This document shows, one piece after another, positions 46,470 to 56,421 of a DNA stretch of 64,000 nucleotides. This DNA is from an uncultured Bacteroidales bacterium (GTDB lineage: Bacteria > Bacteroidota > Bacteroidia > Bacteroidales > Muribaculaceae). The translations under genes were made by a program, and so were the position numbers. The stretch spans positions 119,246 through 183,245 of the forward strand of contig CADBBK010000009.1 of NCBI GenBank assembly GCA_902792895.1. The letters are read 5' to 3'. Each line of letters begins with the position of its first letter. Within the stretch, counting starts at the first letter, position 1. The notes under the pieces were generated by a model that saw nothing but the letters and a program-made list of their open reading frames with translations, did no database searches and was not told where the DNA came from.

Positions 46470-46541
46470 GAGGATGTGTCATCATTCGATTCTCAGCATA
46501 AGGTCGAGCCTCGACCGAGACGTGAATGATGGCACACCCTC
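46470..46541 (-). terminator. Branched inverted repeat after cysS
   Basis: An outer 18-bp stem with two G-U wobbles (46470-46487 with 46524-46541) encloses a second palindrome, GGTCGAG-C-CTCGACC (46502-46516), flanked by TCTC/GAGA. On the minus strand it begins 8 bases after the cysS stop and is followed by CTTGTTT, so it is probably a terminator or attenuator before the glycosyltransferase gene. Confidence 0.7.
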
Positions 46542-46548
46542 TATAGAA

Positions 46549-48024
46549 TTACTTCACTTTCCACTCAAAGCCGTCCTTGGTGTCCTTGACCTCGAAGCCA
46601 AACTCGGCGAGTTTGTCGCGGATGAGGTCGCTGGTAGCCCAGTTCTTGGCGGCTTTGGCCTCGCGGCGCATCTCCAGCAGCAGGTCAACGGCCTGGCGAT
46701 AGGGTTCCAGGTTCACGCTGTCGCCGCCGGCGGCATCGTCGCGGATGCCCAGCACGTCGAACAGATAGGTCTGGAACACGCTCTTCAGTTCGTCGATATC
46801 GGCCTGAGCAAGCGTGGCATGGCCGTCGTTGGCCTGGTTGATGACCTTGCAGGCGTCAAACAGGGTGGCGATGACCGTCGGGGTGTTCAGGTCGTCGTTC
46901 ATCGCGTCGGCGCAACGCTGGCGGTAGTTGTCGAGCGTGAGCGACGACTGCGGTGCAGCGGTGAGGGCATTCAGGCGGTGCCAGCCGTCGAGCATGCGCT
47001 CAAGGGCCTTCTCGGCAGCCTGCAGGGCCTCGTTGCTGAAGTCCACCGTGCCACGGTAGTGGGCCTGGAGGATAAAGAAGCGGATGGTCATGGGCGAGTA
47101 GGCCTGTGTCAGTGCCGGATGGTCGCCCGTGAAGAACTGCTCCAGGGTGATGAAGTTACCCAGCGACTTGCCCATCTTCTGCCCGTTGATGGTGATCATG
47201 TTGTTGTGCATCCAGTAGTGCACCATCGGGTCACCCTGGCTGGCAACGGCCTGTGCGATCTCGCACTCGTGGTGCGGGAACACGAGATCCATGCCGCCGC
47301 CGTGGATGTCGAAGTGCTTGCCTAGGTACTTGCGGCCCATGGCGGTGCACTCGCAGTGCCAGCCGGGGAAACCGTCGCTCCAGGGCGACGGCCAACGCAT
47401 GATGTGCTCGGGCTGAGCCTTCTTCCATAGCGCGAAGTCGGCCTGATTGCGCTTCTCGCCGACGCCTGAGAGTTCGCGGCTGGCGTCGAGGATCTCGTCG
47501 AGGTTGCGTCCCGAGAGCACACCGTAGCGGTGGTCGCGGTTGTAGGCCTCGATGTCAAAGTAGATGCTGCCGTTGCTCTCGTAGGCGTAGCCGTTGTCCA
47601 TAATCTGCTTGACCAGCTCCTCCTGCTCGATGATGTGGCCCGTGGCATGGGGCTCGATGCTGGGGGGCAGCACGTTGAGCGCCTGCATGGCGGCATGGTA
47701 GCGGTTAGTGTAATACTGTGCCACTTCCATGGGCTCGAGTTGCTCGAGGCGTGCCTTCTTGGCAATCTTGTCCTCGCCCTCGTCGGCATCGTGCTCGAGG
47801 TGGCCTACGTCGGTGATGTTGCGCACATAGCGCACCTTGTAGCCCAACTGCTGCAGGTAGCGGAAAAGCACGTCGAACGTGATGGCTGGCCTGGTGTGTC
47901 CCAGATGGGGGTCGCCATAGACCGTGGGACCGCAGACGTACATGCCCACCATCGGTTCATTGAGGGGCACGAAATGCTCCTTGCGCCGTGAGAGGGTGTT
48001 GTAGATATACAAGGGATGGTTCAT
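46549..48024 (-). CDS. cysS: Cysteinyl-tRNA synthetase
   Basis: A 491-residue class I synthetase that charges tRNA-Cys. The zinc-site Cys follows [13 protein letters not shown] appears as [24 protein letters not shown] carries the second zinc Cys with neighbouring [18 protein letters not shown], and the KMSKS loop is KMGKSLGN. Length and C-terminus ([15 protein letters not shown]) are typical. It is on the minus strand downstream of DUF3467, with a heptamer repeat in the 109-base gap between them. Confidence 0.97.
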   Translation of the reverse strand: MNHPLYIYNTLSRRKEHFVPLNEPMVGMYVCGPTVYGDPHLGHTRPAITFDVLFRYLQQLGYKVRYVRNITDVGHLEHDADEGEDKIAKKARLEQLEPMEVAQYYTNRYHAAMQALNVLPPSIEPHATGHIIEQEELVKQIMDNGYAYESNGSIYFDIEAYNRDHRYGVLSGRNLDEILDASRELSGVGEKRNQADFALWKKAQPEHIMRWPSPWSDGFPGWHCECTAMGRKYLGKHFDIHGGGMDLVFPHHECEIAQAVASQGDPMVHYWMHNNMITINGQKMGKSLGNFITLEQFFTGDHPALTQAYSPMTIRFFILQAHYRGTVDFSNEALQAAEKALERMLDGWHRLNALTAAPQSSLTLDNYRQRCADAMNDDLNTPTVIATLFDACKVINQANDGHATLAQADIDELKSVFQTYLFDVLGIRDDAAGGDSVNLEPYRQAVDLLLEMRREAKAAKNWATSDLIRDKLAEFGFEVKDTKDGFEWKVK

Positions 48025-48098
48025 TGTTTTCTCGTTTTATCGGTTGGCCGTGACAGAGTCACGGCATGGGTGGACCGGGAACAGGAATTGGAATCGAT

Positions 48099-48130
48099 AA
48101 CTCCTAACTCCTCACTCCTAACTCCTCACT
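48099..48130. repeat. Heptamer micro-array, inverted orientation
   Basis: Four and a half period-7 units (GTTAGGA/GTGAGGA on the minus strand) between the DUF3467 stop and the cysS start. Confidence 0.88.
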
Positions 48131-48133
48131 GTA

Positions 48134-48457
48134 TTAAGCCTGGCCCTTAGGCAGGGGGAAGTCCATGATGCCGCTGTTGCCGCCAGCGGGACGCTTCATC
48201 TGGATTTCGCCAAAGGTCTGCTCATAGCGGCGGATGTTGTCCTGGAGGGCGAACATCAACTCCTTGGCGTGCTGGGGAGCCATGATGATGCGGCTCTGGA
48301 CGCGTGCCTGCGGCATGTTGGGACCGCGCAGGATCATATCGAGGAAGAAGTCGTTGGGACCATGTGCAATCATGGCCATGTTGGCGTAACGGCCCTGCAA
48401 TTCTTCTTTGGGAAGTTCAATCTTAATCTGGTTGGGATTCTGTTGTTCGTTTGCCAT
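48134..48457 (-). CDS. DUF3467 domain protein
   Basis: A 107-residue cytosolic protein. The DUF3467 pattern is clear: IELPKEELQGRYANMAMIAH, DFFLDMILRGPNMPQARVQ, SRIIMAPQHAKELMFALQDN and a closing helix YEQTFGEI. The family is widespread in Bacteroidetes; its function is not established. It lies 30 bases downstream of the NigD-like gene and is probably in the same minus-strand transcript as the LolD-like ATPase. The tail is Gly/Pro-rich and flexible. Confidence 0.88.
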   Translation of the reverse strand: MANEQQNPNQIKIELPKEELQGRYANMAMIAHGPNDFFLDMILRGPNMPQARVQSRIIMAPQHAKELMFALQDNIRRYEQTFGEIQMKRPAGGNSGIMDFPLPKGQA

Positions 48458-48487
48458 AATGTGTTAATTATGAATGTGATAAAATGG

Positions 48488-49156
48488 TTATTGTTTTGTA
48501 AAATCGTAATACTCGGTATCGGGGAATGTCACGTCGTTGACATGGATGCGCAGGCAGTGGAAGGTGTTGCGCTTCCACAGGGCGCCCACGTTGAACGAGG
48601 CGTAGCAATCGCGCCAGAAGGTGCCCGTCTCGCCCCTCAGGCTGTGGGTGAGGTAGCAGTGGACGGTGTCACTGGCCAGGGAGTTGGCATCGGCCACGAG
48701 CATGAAGGTGCGCGCCTTGGACGTGTACTCCACCTGGCAGTGCAGGTTGATGAATTCGCCGGTGCGCCAGATGCTGCGCATCTTCACCTGGTGTCGCGGC
48801 AGGCTGTCGGGCGTCTCGATCATGCGCAGCGAGTCGCTGAAGATGGCACTGCAACTGTACACGTCGATGTCACGGCTGGCACCGCCGCGCTGGTCGGTGA
48901 AATCGTAGCGCAGCAGCACGCGTTGCTGTGCCTTGACGTCGCTCACGGTGACGCTGGACTGCAGCATGATGCTGGACGAGTCGTCGCGCCCCAGGTACTC
49001 AAACAGCGCTCCCGTGGCATTTTGCCCCAGATAGGTGACGATGTCGTAGCGGTAGTCGGTATAGGCGCGGTCGATGTCCTCCTGCTTGTCGCACGAGGCC
49101 AGCGCGAGCAATGCCGCCAGCAGCATGATGGGTAGATGTCTCAAGGCCGTGTTCAT
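48488..49156 (-). CDS. NigD-like lipoprotein
   Basis: A 222-residue predicted lipoprotein: signal peptide with lipobox LALASC (Cys22). The remainder fits the NigD-like two-domain layout: an N-terminal OB-like part (QRVLLRYDFTDQRGGASRDIDVYSC) and a C-terminal sandwich (RTGEFINLHCQVEYT, FMLVADANSL, VHCYLTHSLRG). NigD-like proteins are abundant envelope lipoproteins of Bacteroidales, first seen next to bacteriocin genes, without a general role assigned. It starts 2 bases after the LolD-like ATPase stop codon, so the two are cotranscribed. Confidence 0.75.
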   Translation of the reverse strand: MNTALRHLPIMLLAALLALASCDKQEDIDRAYTDYRYDIVTYLGQNATGALFEYLGRDDSSSIMLQSSVTVSDVKAQQRVLLRYDFTDQRGGASRDIDVYSCSAIFSDSLRMIETPDSLPRHQVKMRSIWRTGEFINLHCQVEYTSKARTFMLVADANSLASDTVHCYLTHSLRGETGTFWRDCYASFNVGALWKRNTFHCLRIHVNDVTFPDTEYYDFTKQ

Positions 49157-49158
49157 CG

Positions 49159-49839
49159 TCAGAGGGTGGGGGCTTTGCGTGTCGTCTGGTCAACAATCCT
49201 GCCGTCGCGCATGTGCAGCGTGCGGTCGGCCTGGGCGGCAAGGCCCTCGTCGTGGGTGACAATGATAAACGTCTGGCCCAACTCGTCGCGGAGCTCAAAG
49301 AACAGCCGGTGCAGTTCCTCCTTGTTCTGGCTGTCGAGGCTGCCCGAGGGCTCGTCGGCGAGGATGACCTTGGGGCTGTTGATCAAGGCACGGGCCACCG
49401 CCACACGCTGGCATTCGCCGCCCGATAGTTGCGACGGCTTGTGGTCCAGCCTGTCGGCCAGGTGCATGCGCTCCAGCAGTTGCCGTGCGCGCTCCATGGC
49501 GCTGGAGCGGTTGTCCCCGCCGAGCAGTGCCGGGATGGCGACATTCTCGAGCATGGTGAACTCGGGCAGCAACTGGTGGAACTGGAACACGAAGCCGATG
49601 TTGCGGTTGCGGAAGTGTGCCAACTCGCGGTCCTTGAGGGCCAGCACGTTCTGGCCGTCGTAGCGCACCTCGCCCTGCTGTGGCGTGTCCAGGGTGCCGA
49701 TGATGTGCAGCAGCGTGGTCTTGCCGGCACCGCTGGGGCCGACAATCGAGACGATCTCGCCCTGCGCGATGTCGATGTCCACGCCCTGGAGCACCTCCAG
49801 GTCGCCGTAACGCTTGACTATGTTCCTTGCCTCAATCAT
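49159..49839 (-). CDS. ABC transporter ATP-binding protein (LolD-like)
   Basis: A 226-residue ATPase of the LolD/MacB class. Walker A is GPSGAGKTT, the Q-loop lies in [18 protein letters not shown], the signature is [15 protein letters not shown], Walker B is [12 protein letters not shown], and the H-loop is [25 protein letters not shown] is typical of LolD, which powers release of lipoproteins from the inner membrane. The matching LolC/E permease is not in the window, so substrate assignment is by similarity only. It is the first gene of a minus-strand transcript that includes a lipoprotein gene. Confidence 0.85.
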   Translation of the reverse strand: MIEARNIVKRYGDLEVLQGVDIDIAQGEIVSIVGPSGAGKTTLLHIIGTLDTPQQGEVRYDGQNVLALKDRELAHFRNRNIGFVFQFHQLLPEFTMLENVAIPALLGGDNRSSAMERARQLLERMHLADRLDHKPSQLSGGECQRVAVARALINSPKVILADEPSGSLDSQNKEELHRLFFELRDELGQTFIIVTHDEGLAAQADRTLHMRDGRIVDQTTRKAPTL

Positions 49840-49864
49840 TGCTTGTAGGTCATCTAATGGAATG

Positions 49865-49872
49865 CAAAGGTA
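49865..49872 (-). promoter_or_regulatory. -7 element of the LolD-like operon
   Basis: Minus strand TACCTTTG, 25 bases upstream of the ATG at 49839. Confidence 0.6.
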
Positions 49873-49924
49873 ATAAAAAGTTTTCAGTTATCGGATTATC
49901 CTCTGGCAGTTTTTGGGCCCATGC

Positions 49925-49955
49925 TTGGATGTATGGGAATTGTTGTGTATTTTTG
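49925..49955 (+). promoter_or_regulatory. Promoter of the DKNYY lipoprotein gene
   Basis: TTG at 49925-49927, 20 bases, TATTTTTG at 49948-49955. It is divergent from the LolD-like operon. Confidence 0.6.
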
Positions 49956-49985
49956 CGATGTGAAACATTAACTTGAATGAGGCGT

Positions 49986-50894
49986 ATGAAACAGGTTTTG
50001 TTGGCTTGCCTGTCGGTTTTGCTGCTGACGGCATGTAGTGACCCAAAGTATGAGGTTCAGGGCGATGTGGTGGTGCGCAGTCACTGGACCTTCAGTTTCG
50101 GAACGTGCTACGACACGTTGCCCGGTGCCGACCCTGCGACCTTCGAGCAGGTGAAGGACTGGCTGGGGCATGACAGCGAGCGGGTGTATTTTAAGTCCAC
50201 GCTGGTACCGGGCGTTGATGTGGCCACGCTCAAGGCCGAACGGTATCCGCTGTTCCATGACAAGAAAGACTATTACTATGAGACCAAGGCCTTGCATGTG
50301 GCCGACATTGCGTCGTTCAAGGTCGTCAAGTGGTTTGATGAAGACTGCTGGGCCAAGGACTCGCGGTGTGCCTATTACGACACGGTGCGCATCGATGGCG
50401 TTGACCTGTCCACGTTTAAAGTCACCGACAAGTGGACGGCCAGGGACAGGTATCACGTCTATGTGAAGGGCTTGTTGTTGCCCGAAGCCGATCCGGCCAC
50501 TTTTAAATCGATAGCCGGCTCATTGTATTATCGCGACAAGTCTCATGTATGGGAAATGGACCGGTTATTGGTCGGAGCCGATCCAGCCACCTTCGAGGTG
50601 ATAAAAGACTCGTACTATGTCCGTGACAAGTCCCATGTCTGGTTCAGCGGACCGGAGAACATTCTGCTGGTCGGGGCCGACCCTTCCACCTTCGAGGTAA
50701 TAGGAAAATCGTACTATGTCCGTGACAAGTCGCACATCTGGTTCCAGGATATCTTGCTGGAAGATGCAGACTATGACACTTTTGTTGCCGAATATGAATC
50801 GTTTGCCCACGACAAGTACGGCTCCTTCATCGGCAGCCAGCGCGACACCGACCCTGTTGATGCGCCACCTGGCGAAGAGCCCGAACCGGAGTAA
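49986..50894 (+). CDS. DKNYY-repeat lipoprotein
   Basis: From the ATG at 49986 the protein has 302 residues; an ATG at 49977 would add MRR. The signal peptide ends in lipobox LLLTAC. The mature protein is a chain of about eight imperfect repeats of 25-35 residues with the core 'ADPATFEVI..YYVRDKSHVWF', the DKNYY-family pattern of short strand-rich units. The last three are close copies, seen also in the DNA around 50570-50770. The family is thought to be extracytoplasmic; its function is unknown. The C-terminus is acidic and Pro-rich. It is transcribed alone, between the divergent LolD-like operon and the metK leader. Confidence 0.82.
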   Translation: MKQVLLACLSVLLLTACSDPKYEVQGDVVVRSHWTFSFGTCYDTLPGADPATFEQVKDWLGHDSERVYFKSTLVPGVDVATLKAERYPLFHDKKDYYYETKALHVADIASFKVVKWFDEDCWAKDSRCAYYDTVRIDGVDLSTFKVTDKWTARDRYHVYVKGLLLPEADPATFKSIAGSLYYRDKSHVWEMDRLLVGADPATFEVIKDSYYVRDKSHVWFSGPENILLVGADPSTFEVIGKSYYVRDKSHIWFQDILLEDADYDTFVAEYESFAHDKYGSFIGSQRDTDPVDAPPGEEPEPE

Positions 50895-50988
50895 ACGTTG
50901 GCCCCGTCGATGAGGCGTCGCGCCGGCTCATATAGTTAAATAAGTATTAAAACTGGCCCGCAGGGTACAGCAAGTGGAAACTTTGTTG

Positions 50989-50996
50989 TACCTTTG
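50989..50996 (+). promoter_or_regulatory. -7 element of metK
   Basis: TACCTTTG, a full TAnnTTTG match, 140 bases before the metK ATG. Transcription should begin near 51002, just ahead of the structured leader. Confidence 0.65.
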
Positions 50997-51016
50997 CGGC
51001 CGAATTTATCAACCAC

Positions 51017-51065
51017 AGTGGAAATTTGGGCTGCTTGCAACCACTTGAAAAAATGCTAAAATGCG
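51017..51065 (+). ncRNA. SAM-II-like riboswitch aptamer in the metK leader
   Basis: The RNA matches the SAM-II pseudoknot. P1 is AGUGG (51017-51021) with CCACU (51041-51045). The P1 loop holds AUUU (51024-51027), seven bases, then UUGCAA (51035-51040), with the spacing of the SAM-II reference RNA. The 3' tail has GCUAAAA (51055-51061) and a later G-C (51063-51064). The tail GC can pair with loop GC (51037-51038), and 51063-51064 can pair with 51030-51031 as G-C/C-G where the reference has C-G/C-G, a compensatory change. The joining loop is two bases shorter than in the reference. The comparison is from memory of the published SAM-II structure. Confidence 0.68.
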
Positions 51066-51131
51066 ATTCAACATTGTTTTTTTTGATTGAGTTTTAGCGT
51101 TCATTTTCCACAAAAAATGAACTATTTTTTT
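51052..51131 (+). terminator. Antiterminator/terminator switch before metK
   Basis: GUUCAUUUU (51099-51107) and AAAAUGAAC (51114-51122) form a perfect 9-bp stem followed by UAUUUUUUU, ending 6 bases before the ATG. An alternative 10-bp stem joins 51052-51061, which includes the aptamer GCUAAAA, to 51092-51101 and shares three bases with the terminator stem, so the two exclude each other. Confidence 0.62.
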
Positions 51132-51136
51132 GTACA

Positions 51137-52411
51137 ATGAACAGTAAGAACAATTATCTTTTCACGTCGGAGAGCGTGTCCGAAGGACACCCCGACAAAG
51201 TTGCTGACCAGATCAGCGACGCGATTCTCGACAAGTTTCTCGCCTTTGATCCTCATGCCCACGTGGCCTGCGAGACCATGGTGACCACGGGCCAGGTGAT
51301 GATTGCCGGCGAGGTGACCACCGATGTCTACATCGACCTGCAGCGCACGGCGCGCGAGATGATTGAGAAAATCGGCTACACCAAGAGTGAATACCAGTTT
51401 GACGCCAACTCGTGCGGCATCCTCAACAGCGTGCATGAGCAGAGCGGCGATATCGCCCAGGGCGTGGAGCGGGCCGAGGATGATAACGCCGACCAGGGTG
51501 CCGGCGACCAGGGCATGATGTTCGGCTATGCCTGCAACGAGACCCCCAACCTGATGCCGCTGACGCTGGACCTGGCCCATGCGCTGATGCGAGAGCTGGC
51601 CGACATCCGTCACAACCATTTGGAGCTGATGCCCTATCTGCGTCCCGACAGCAAAGCTCAGGTGACCGTTGAGTATGATGGCGAGACCCGCCGCCCCGTG
51701 CACATCCACACCATCGTCGTGAGCACTCAGCACGATGACGACGTGGACCAGACGCGCATCGCCCGTGATGTGCACGAGATTCTCATCCCGCGCACGTTGG
51801 CGCAATACAGCGACGACATCAGGGCGCTGTATGACGACAAGACCGAGGAGTATGTCAACCCCACGGGCAAGTTTGTCATCGGCGGTCCCCACGGCGACAC
51901 CGGTCTGACGGGCCGCAAGATCATCGTGGACACCTATGGCGGCCGCGGAGCCCACGGTGGTGGCGCCTTCAGCGGCAAGGACCCCAGCAAGGTGGACCGC
52001 AGCGCGGCCTACGCTTGCCGCCACATCGCCAAGAACGTGGTGGCTGCCGGCATTGCCGACGAGGTGCTGGTGCAGGTGGCTTATGCCATCGGCCGTGCCA
52101 AGCCCGTGAGCTTCAACGTCAACACTTACGGCACCAGCCATGTCAACGTGAGCGACGCCGAGATTGCCGCCGTGCTCGAGGCTATGCCCGAGTTTGACAT
52201 GCGTCCTGCTGCCATCATCGAGCGACTGAAACTGTTGCAGCCCATGTACACCGAGACGGCCGCCTATGGCCACATGGGCCGCAAGTGCGAGACGGTGCAC
52301 AAGACCTTCCTCTCGCTCTACAACAACACGCGCGACGTGGACGTGGAACTGTTCACCTGGGAGAAACTCGACATGGTGGACAAGCTGCGCACCAAGTTCC
52401 ACCTCGCCTGA
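51137..52411 (+). CDS. metK: S-adenosylmethionine synthetase
   Basis: A 424-residue enzyme that makes SAM from methionine and ATP. Signature segments are [17 protein letters not shown] near the N-terminus, [21 protein letters not shown] (split: GAGDQG and FGYACNE) for the first hexapeptide, and [19 protein letters not shown] for the P-loop-like GGGAFSGKD. The protein is about 40 residues longer than E. coli MetK; an insertion near residues 105-120 ([16 protein letters not shown]) is common in Bacteroidetes. It has a 140-base structured leader that fits a SAM-responsive riboswitch, so SAM itself probably limits expression. A bidirectional terminator separates it from recA. Confidence 0.97.
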   Translation: MNSKNNYLFTSESVSEGHPDKVADQISDAILDKFLAFDPHAHVACETMVTTGQVMIAGEVTTDVYIDLQRTAREMIEKIGYTKSEYQFDANSCGILNSVHEQSGDIAQGVERAEDDNADQGAGDQGMMFGYACNETPNLMPLTLDLAHALMRELADIRHNHLELMPYLRPDSKAQVTVEYDGETRRPVHIHTIVVSTQHDDDVDQTRIARDVHEILIPRTLAQYSDDIRALYDDKTEEYVNPTGKFVIGGPHGDTGLTGRKIIVDTYGGRGAHGGGAFSGKDPSKVDRSAAYACRHIAKNVVAAGIADEVLVQVAYAIGRAKPVSFNVNTYGTSHVNVSDAEIAAVLEAMPEFDMRPAAIIERLKLLQPMYTETAAYGHMGRKCETVHKTFLSLYNNTRDVDVELFTWEKLDMVDKLRTKFHLA

Positions 52412-52451
52412 CCACAGCCGGCAAGGCTGGACTTAGTCTGACTGAGAGAAA

Positions 52452-52489
52452 AAGCAAGCCGCGGGATTTCCCGTGGCTTGCTTTGTTAG
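52452..52489. terminator. Bidirectional terminator between metK and recA
   Basis: A 14-bp stem with one G-U wobble (52452-52465 with 52470-52483), loop ATTT. The plus strand is followed by TTTGTTAG; the minus strand by TTTTTCTC. It serves both convergent genes. Confidence 0.9.
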
Positions 52490-52510
52490 TTGGGGTAGGG
52501 GTGACGGGTG

Positions 52511-53554
<1,044 letters not shown>

Positions 53555-53601
53555 TTTCAGTAGTTGATTTATATAGTTGTTTTAGTTGTCAATCCAACTT
53601 G

Positions 53602-53609
53602 CAAAGTTA
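53602..53609 (-). promoter_or_regulatory. -7 element of recA
   Basis: Minus strand TAACTTTG, 47 bases upstream of the ATG at 53554. Confidence 0.6.
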
Positions 53610-53724
53610 ATAAAAAAAATCGGGCCGCCGTGCTCGATTCCCGGTTTTTTGGTGTCGGGTGAGGCGTTTTTTTTCTTTTGAAAAAAATATTGCTGCTGGT
53701 GGTGCGGGAAAGTAAAATAATCAC

Positions 53725-53732
53725 TATCTTTG
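53725..53732 (+). promoter_or_regulatory. -7 element of the large secreted dockerin gene
   Basis: TATCTTTG, a full TAnnTTTG match, 56 bases before the ATG at 53789. No -33 element at the usual distance. Confidence 0.55.
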
Positions 53733-53788
53733 CCCAATTATAAGATGTGGAACCTATCATTATTAACCATTTAATAACTTTCATTGCA

Positions 53789-56323
53789 ATGAGGAAAATC
53801 TTTACATTATTCACCATGTGCATGTTGGCTGCTGTAGCATGGGCTGCCGACATCACCTTTGATCCCGCTGTCGACAAGGGCAACGCTGGAGAGCAAGCCT
53901 CGGCCTATGAGGTCCCCAAGGATGGTGTGATTATCAGTGTGTCCAACGGTCTGGTTGCCGCCGACAAGGGCGTGTGGGCTTACCGCGTTTACAAGGGCCA
54001 GACGATGACCATCAGCTGCGAGTCGAGCGACATCACCCAAATCGAGTTTGAGTGCGCTGCCAATGGCGAGGAGAAGTATGGCCCCGGTTGCTTCACTGCT
54101 GAAGCCGGTAAGGGTACCTACACCTTTGAGCCCAACGGTCCTAAGGGTACCTGGACAGGCAGTGTCAGGAGCATCACGTTCACCGCTACGTCCAACCAGG
54201 TGCGTGCCACCAAGATCATCGTGACCGTGGGCAAGGCTGGTCTGTCGGCTCCCGTGATTACCCCTGAGGGCGGTACCTACTATGATCCCATCAACGTGAA
54301 CATCACCTGCGGCACCAGTGGCGCCAAGATTTATTACACCACCGATGGTAGCACCCCCAGCACCAGCTCGACACAGTTCACGGCTCCGTTTACCGTGAGC
54401 ACCGCCACTACCGTGAAGGCCATCTCGGCCCGCGACAATGAGGTGAGCGAAGTTGTGGAGGCTGCTTACACCTTCGGCACCGCTACTCCGGTTCCCAACA
54501 TCAAGGCCTATCAGCAGGTAGCTGACAACACCGTGGTGAAGTTCTCCAATCCCGTTATCGTAACGGCCCAGAGCGGCAACCGCATGTATGTGAAGGATGC
54601 TTCGGGTTATGCCCTGGTCTACGGCAAGACCAACCAGACCTACGCTACCGGTGACAATATCCCCGCCGGCTTTGTAGGCACCAAGATCACCTATAGCGGT
54701 GAGCCCGAGTTGTCTGATCCTGTCAACTTCATGCCTTCCACCGTCAACACGCCCACCGAGCCTGAGGTATTGACCTGCAGCCAGGTGAACGCCAGCAAGT
54801 TCGCTCACTACGCAGTGTTCAACGAGGCTCAGTTCGACCTCGACCGCATGGTCATCATGGATGCTACTGGTGAGGCTCCCCTGTACTTCAACATGAACGT
54901 GAAGAAGTCAGATGTCAAGTCAGGCGTTAAGTACAATGTGGTTGCTGTGATCGCTTCCTTTGCCCGTGAAGGTGAACCCGTTGTTTATCAGGTGATTCCC
55001 GTGAGCGTGAGCAGCGGCGAGAAGATGGGTCTGGGTCTCCTGTCCGAGGTGGCCGATGGCCAGATTGTCAAGCTGGAATATGATGCTACGGTGATTTGGC
55101 AGGGTGGCAGGAACAATGCCTACCTGTATGTGGCTGATGAAACCGGTTTCGGCCTCATCTATGGTGACGTAGGTCACGAGTACTTCATCGGCGATGTTCT
55201 GAAGAAGGATTACACGGCCAAGAAGACCACCTATCCCACCCAGGCTCCCAACGAGCCCGAGCTGGCTACCCCGTTCACCGGCTTTGACGAGCCCATCAAC
55301 GTGGACGAGAACTTCCGCCTGAATCCCGAGGAGATTTCTCCCGCTCAGGTTGACCATGACCACTGGGCACACTATGTTGTACTGAAGAACGTCACGATTT
55401 CGTCGGACGGCGGCACCATCAGCCGCGATGGCGAGAGCTGCCAGATGTACAATGCCACGTTCAACGTGCCTCTGCCCGATGATCTGAATGCTACCCACAC
55501 CGTGTATGGTATCGTGGGCGTTTACAAGAACTACCAGGTGCTGCCTCTGTCATTTGACAAGGCTCCCGAGCGTCCTGCTCCCACTCCTCCCATTGATGTT
55601 GAAAACCTGGAGGAATTCTATACTCAGGTTGATGGCAATGTCAAGGGCCACTTCACCACTCCGCTGACTGCCGTATATCAGAGCAAGGAAGCCGATTACC
55701 TGTATGTTCAGGATGTCGAGGGTGAGTTTGGCTTGATCTATGGCGATCTGGATGTCTATGACTTCCCCAATGGCACTCAACTCCATGATGTAACCGGTAC
55801 CAAGGGCACTTATCAGGGCGCTCCGCAGATCAACCCCAAGGACAATTCGGTTGTTCCTGCCGAAATGGGCACTCCTGTAAATCCCAGAGAACTCGCTATG
55901 GAGGAGATTTCTCAGGATATGGTTCACACCTACTTCTACTTCCCCGAGGTAACTGTTACCGTCGGTGACAAGATCATAATCACCGACGAGACTGAAGAAC
56001 TCCAGTTGTTCGACAAGTTCAAACTCGAACCCGTGGTAGAGGAAGGTAAGAAGTATGAGGTTTGGGGCTTCCTTGGCTTGTTCCAGGGCGCTATGCAAAT
56101 CCTGCCCATTAAGGTGAAGGAAATTGGTGGTGGTGATGACTATCTGCCTGAGGACGTCAACATGGACGGCGAGGTATCGGTAGCCGATGTGAATATCATC
56201 ATCGACATCATCCTGGGCTTCAATTACCCTGAGAAGATCCGTGAGCGTGCCGATGTCAATGGCGACAAGGAAATCTCGATTGCCGACATCAACCGCGTCA
56301 TCAACAAGATCCTGGGCCTGTAA
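53789..56323 (+). CDS. Large secreted protein with chitobiase-like Ig domain, repeated OB-like domains and dockerin
   Basis: From the ATG at 53789 the protein has 844 residues, with a signal peptide ending ..AVAWAA; an upstream in-frame ATG at 53747 lacks a signal sequence. The first 150 residues resemble a lectin-like sandwich. Residues about 155-235 form a chitobiase/hexosaminidase C-terminal-type Ig domain (APVITPEGGTYYDPINVNI, KIYYTTDGSTPS). Next come three similar units of about 150-170 residues, each with a 'NRMYVKDASGYALVYG', 'NAYLYVADETGFGLIYG' or 'DYLYVQDVEGEFGLIYG' core, which look like OB-fold repeats found in secreted Bacteroidales proteins. The tail is a dockerin (DVNMDGEVSVADV, DVNGDKEISIADI). 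No catalytic domain is recognised, so it may be structural or adhesive. Confidence 0.8.
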   Translation: MRKIFTLFTMCMLAAVAWAADITFDPAVDKGNAGEQASAYEVPKDGVIISVSNGLVAADKGVWAYRVYKGQTMTISCESSDITQIEFECAANGEEKYGPGCFTAEAGKGTYTFEPNGPKGTWTGSVRSITFTATSNQVRATKIIVTVGKAGLSAPVITPEGGTYYDPINVNITCGTSGAKIYYTTDGSTPSTSSTQFTAPFTVSTATTVKAISARDNEVSEVVEAAYTFGTATPVPNIKAYQQVADNTVVKFSNPVIVTAQSGNRMYVKDASGYALVYGKTNQTYATGDNIPAGFVGTKITYSGEPELSDPVNFMPSTVNTPTEPEVLTCSQVNASKFAHYAVFNEAQFDLDRMVIMDATGEAPLYFNMNVKKSDVKSGVKYNVVAVIASFAREGEPVVYQVIPVSVSSGEKMGLGLLSEVADGQIVKLEYDATVIWQGGRNNAYLYVADETGFGLIYGDVGHEYFIGDVLKKDYTAKKTTYPTQAPNEPELATPFTGFDEPINVDENFRLNPEEISPAQVDHDHWAHYVVLKNVTISSDGGTISRDGESCQMYNATFNVPLPDDLNATHTVYGIVGVYKNYQVLPLSFDKAPERPAPTPPIDVENLEEFYTQVDGNVKGHFTTPLTAVYQSKEADYLYVQDVEGEFGLIYGDLDVYDFPNGTQLHDVTGTKGTYQGAPQINPKDNSVVPAEMGTPVNPRELAMEEISQDMVHTYFYFPEVTVTVGDKIIITDETEELQLFDKFKLEPVVEEGKKYEVWGFLGLFQGAMQILPIKVKEIGGGDDYLPEDVNMDGEVSVADVNIIIDIILGFNYPEKIRERADVNGDKEISIADINRVINKILGL

Positions 56324-56357
56324 GGCCAGTCGGTAGTATCCTGCCGAATTAACCAAC

Positions 56358-56400
56358 AATCGGGGACCCGCACATTGCAGTCGGGCCCCCGATTTTGTTA
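56358..56400 (+). terminator. Terminator after the large secreted dockerin gene
   Basis: Stem AATCGGGG/CCCCGATT (56358-56365 with 56387-56394) extended by an inner CCCG/CGGG, followed by TTTGTT. Confidence 0.88.
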
Positions 56401-56421
56401 TGGGTAGTGGAACTTGCTGGA

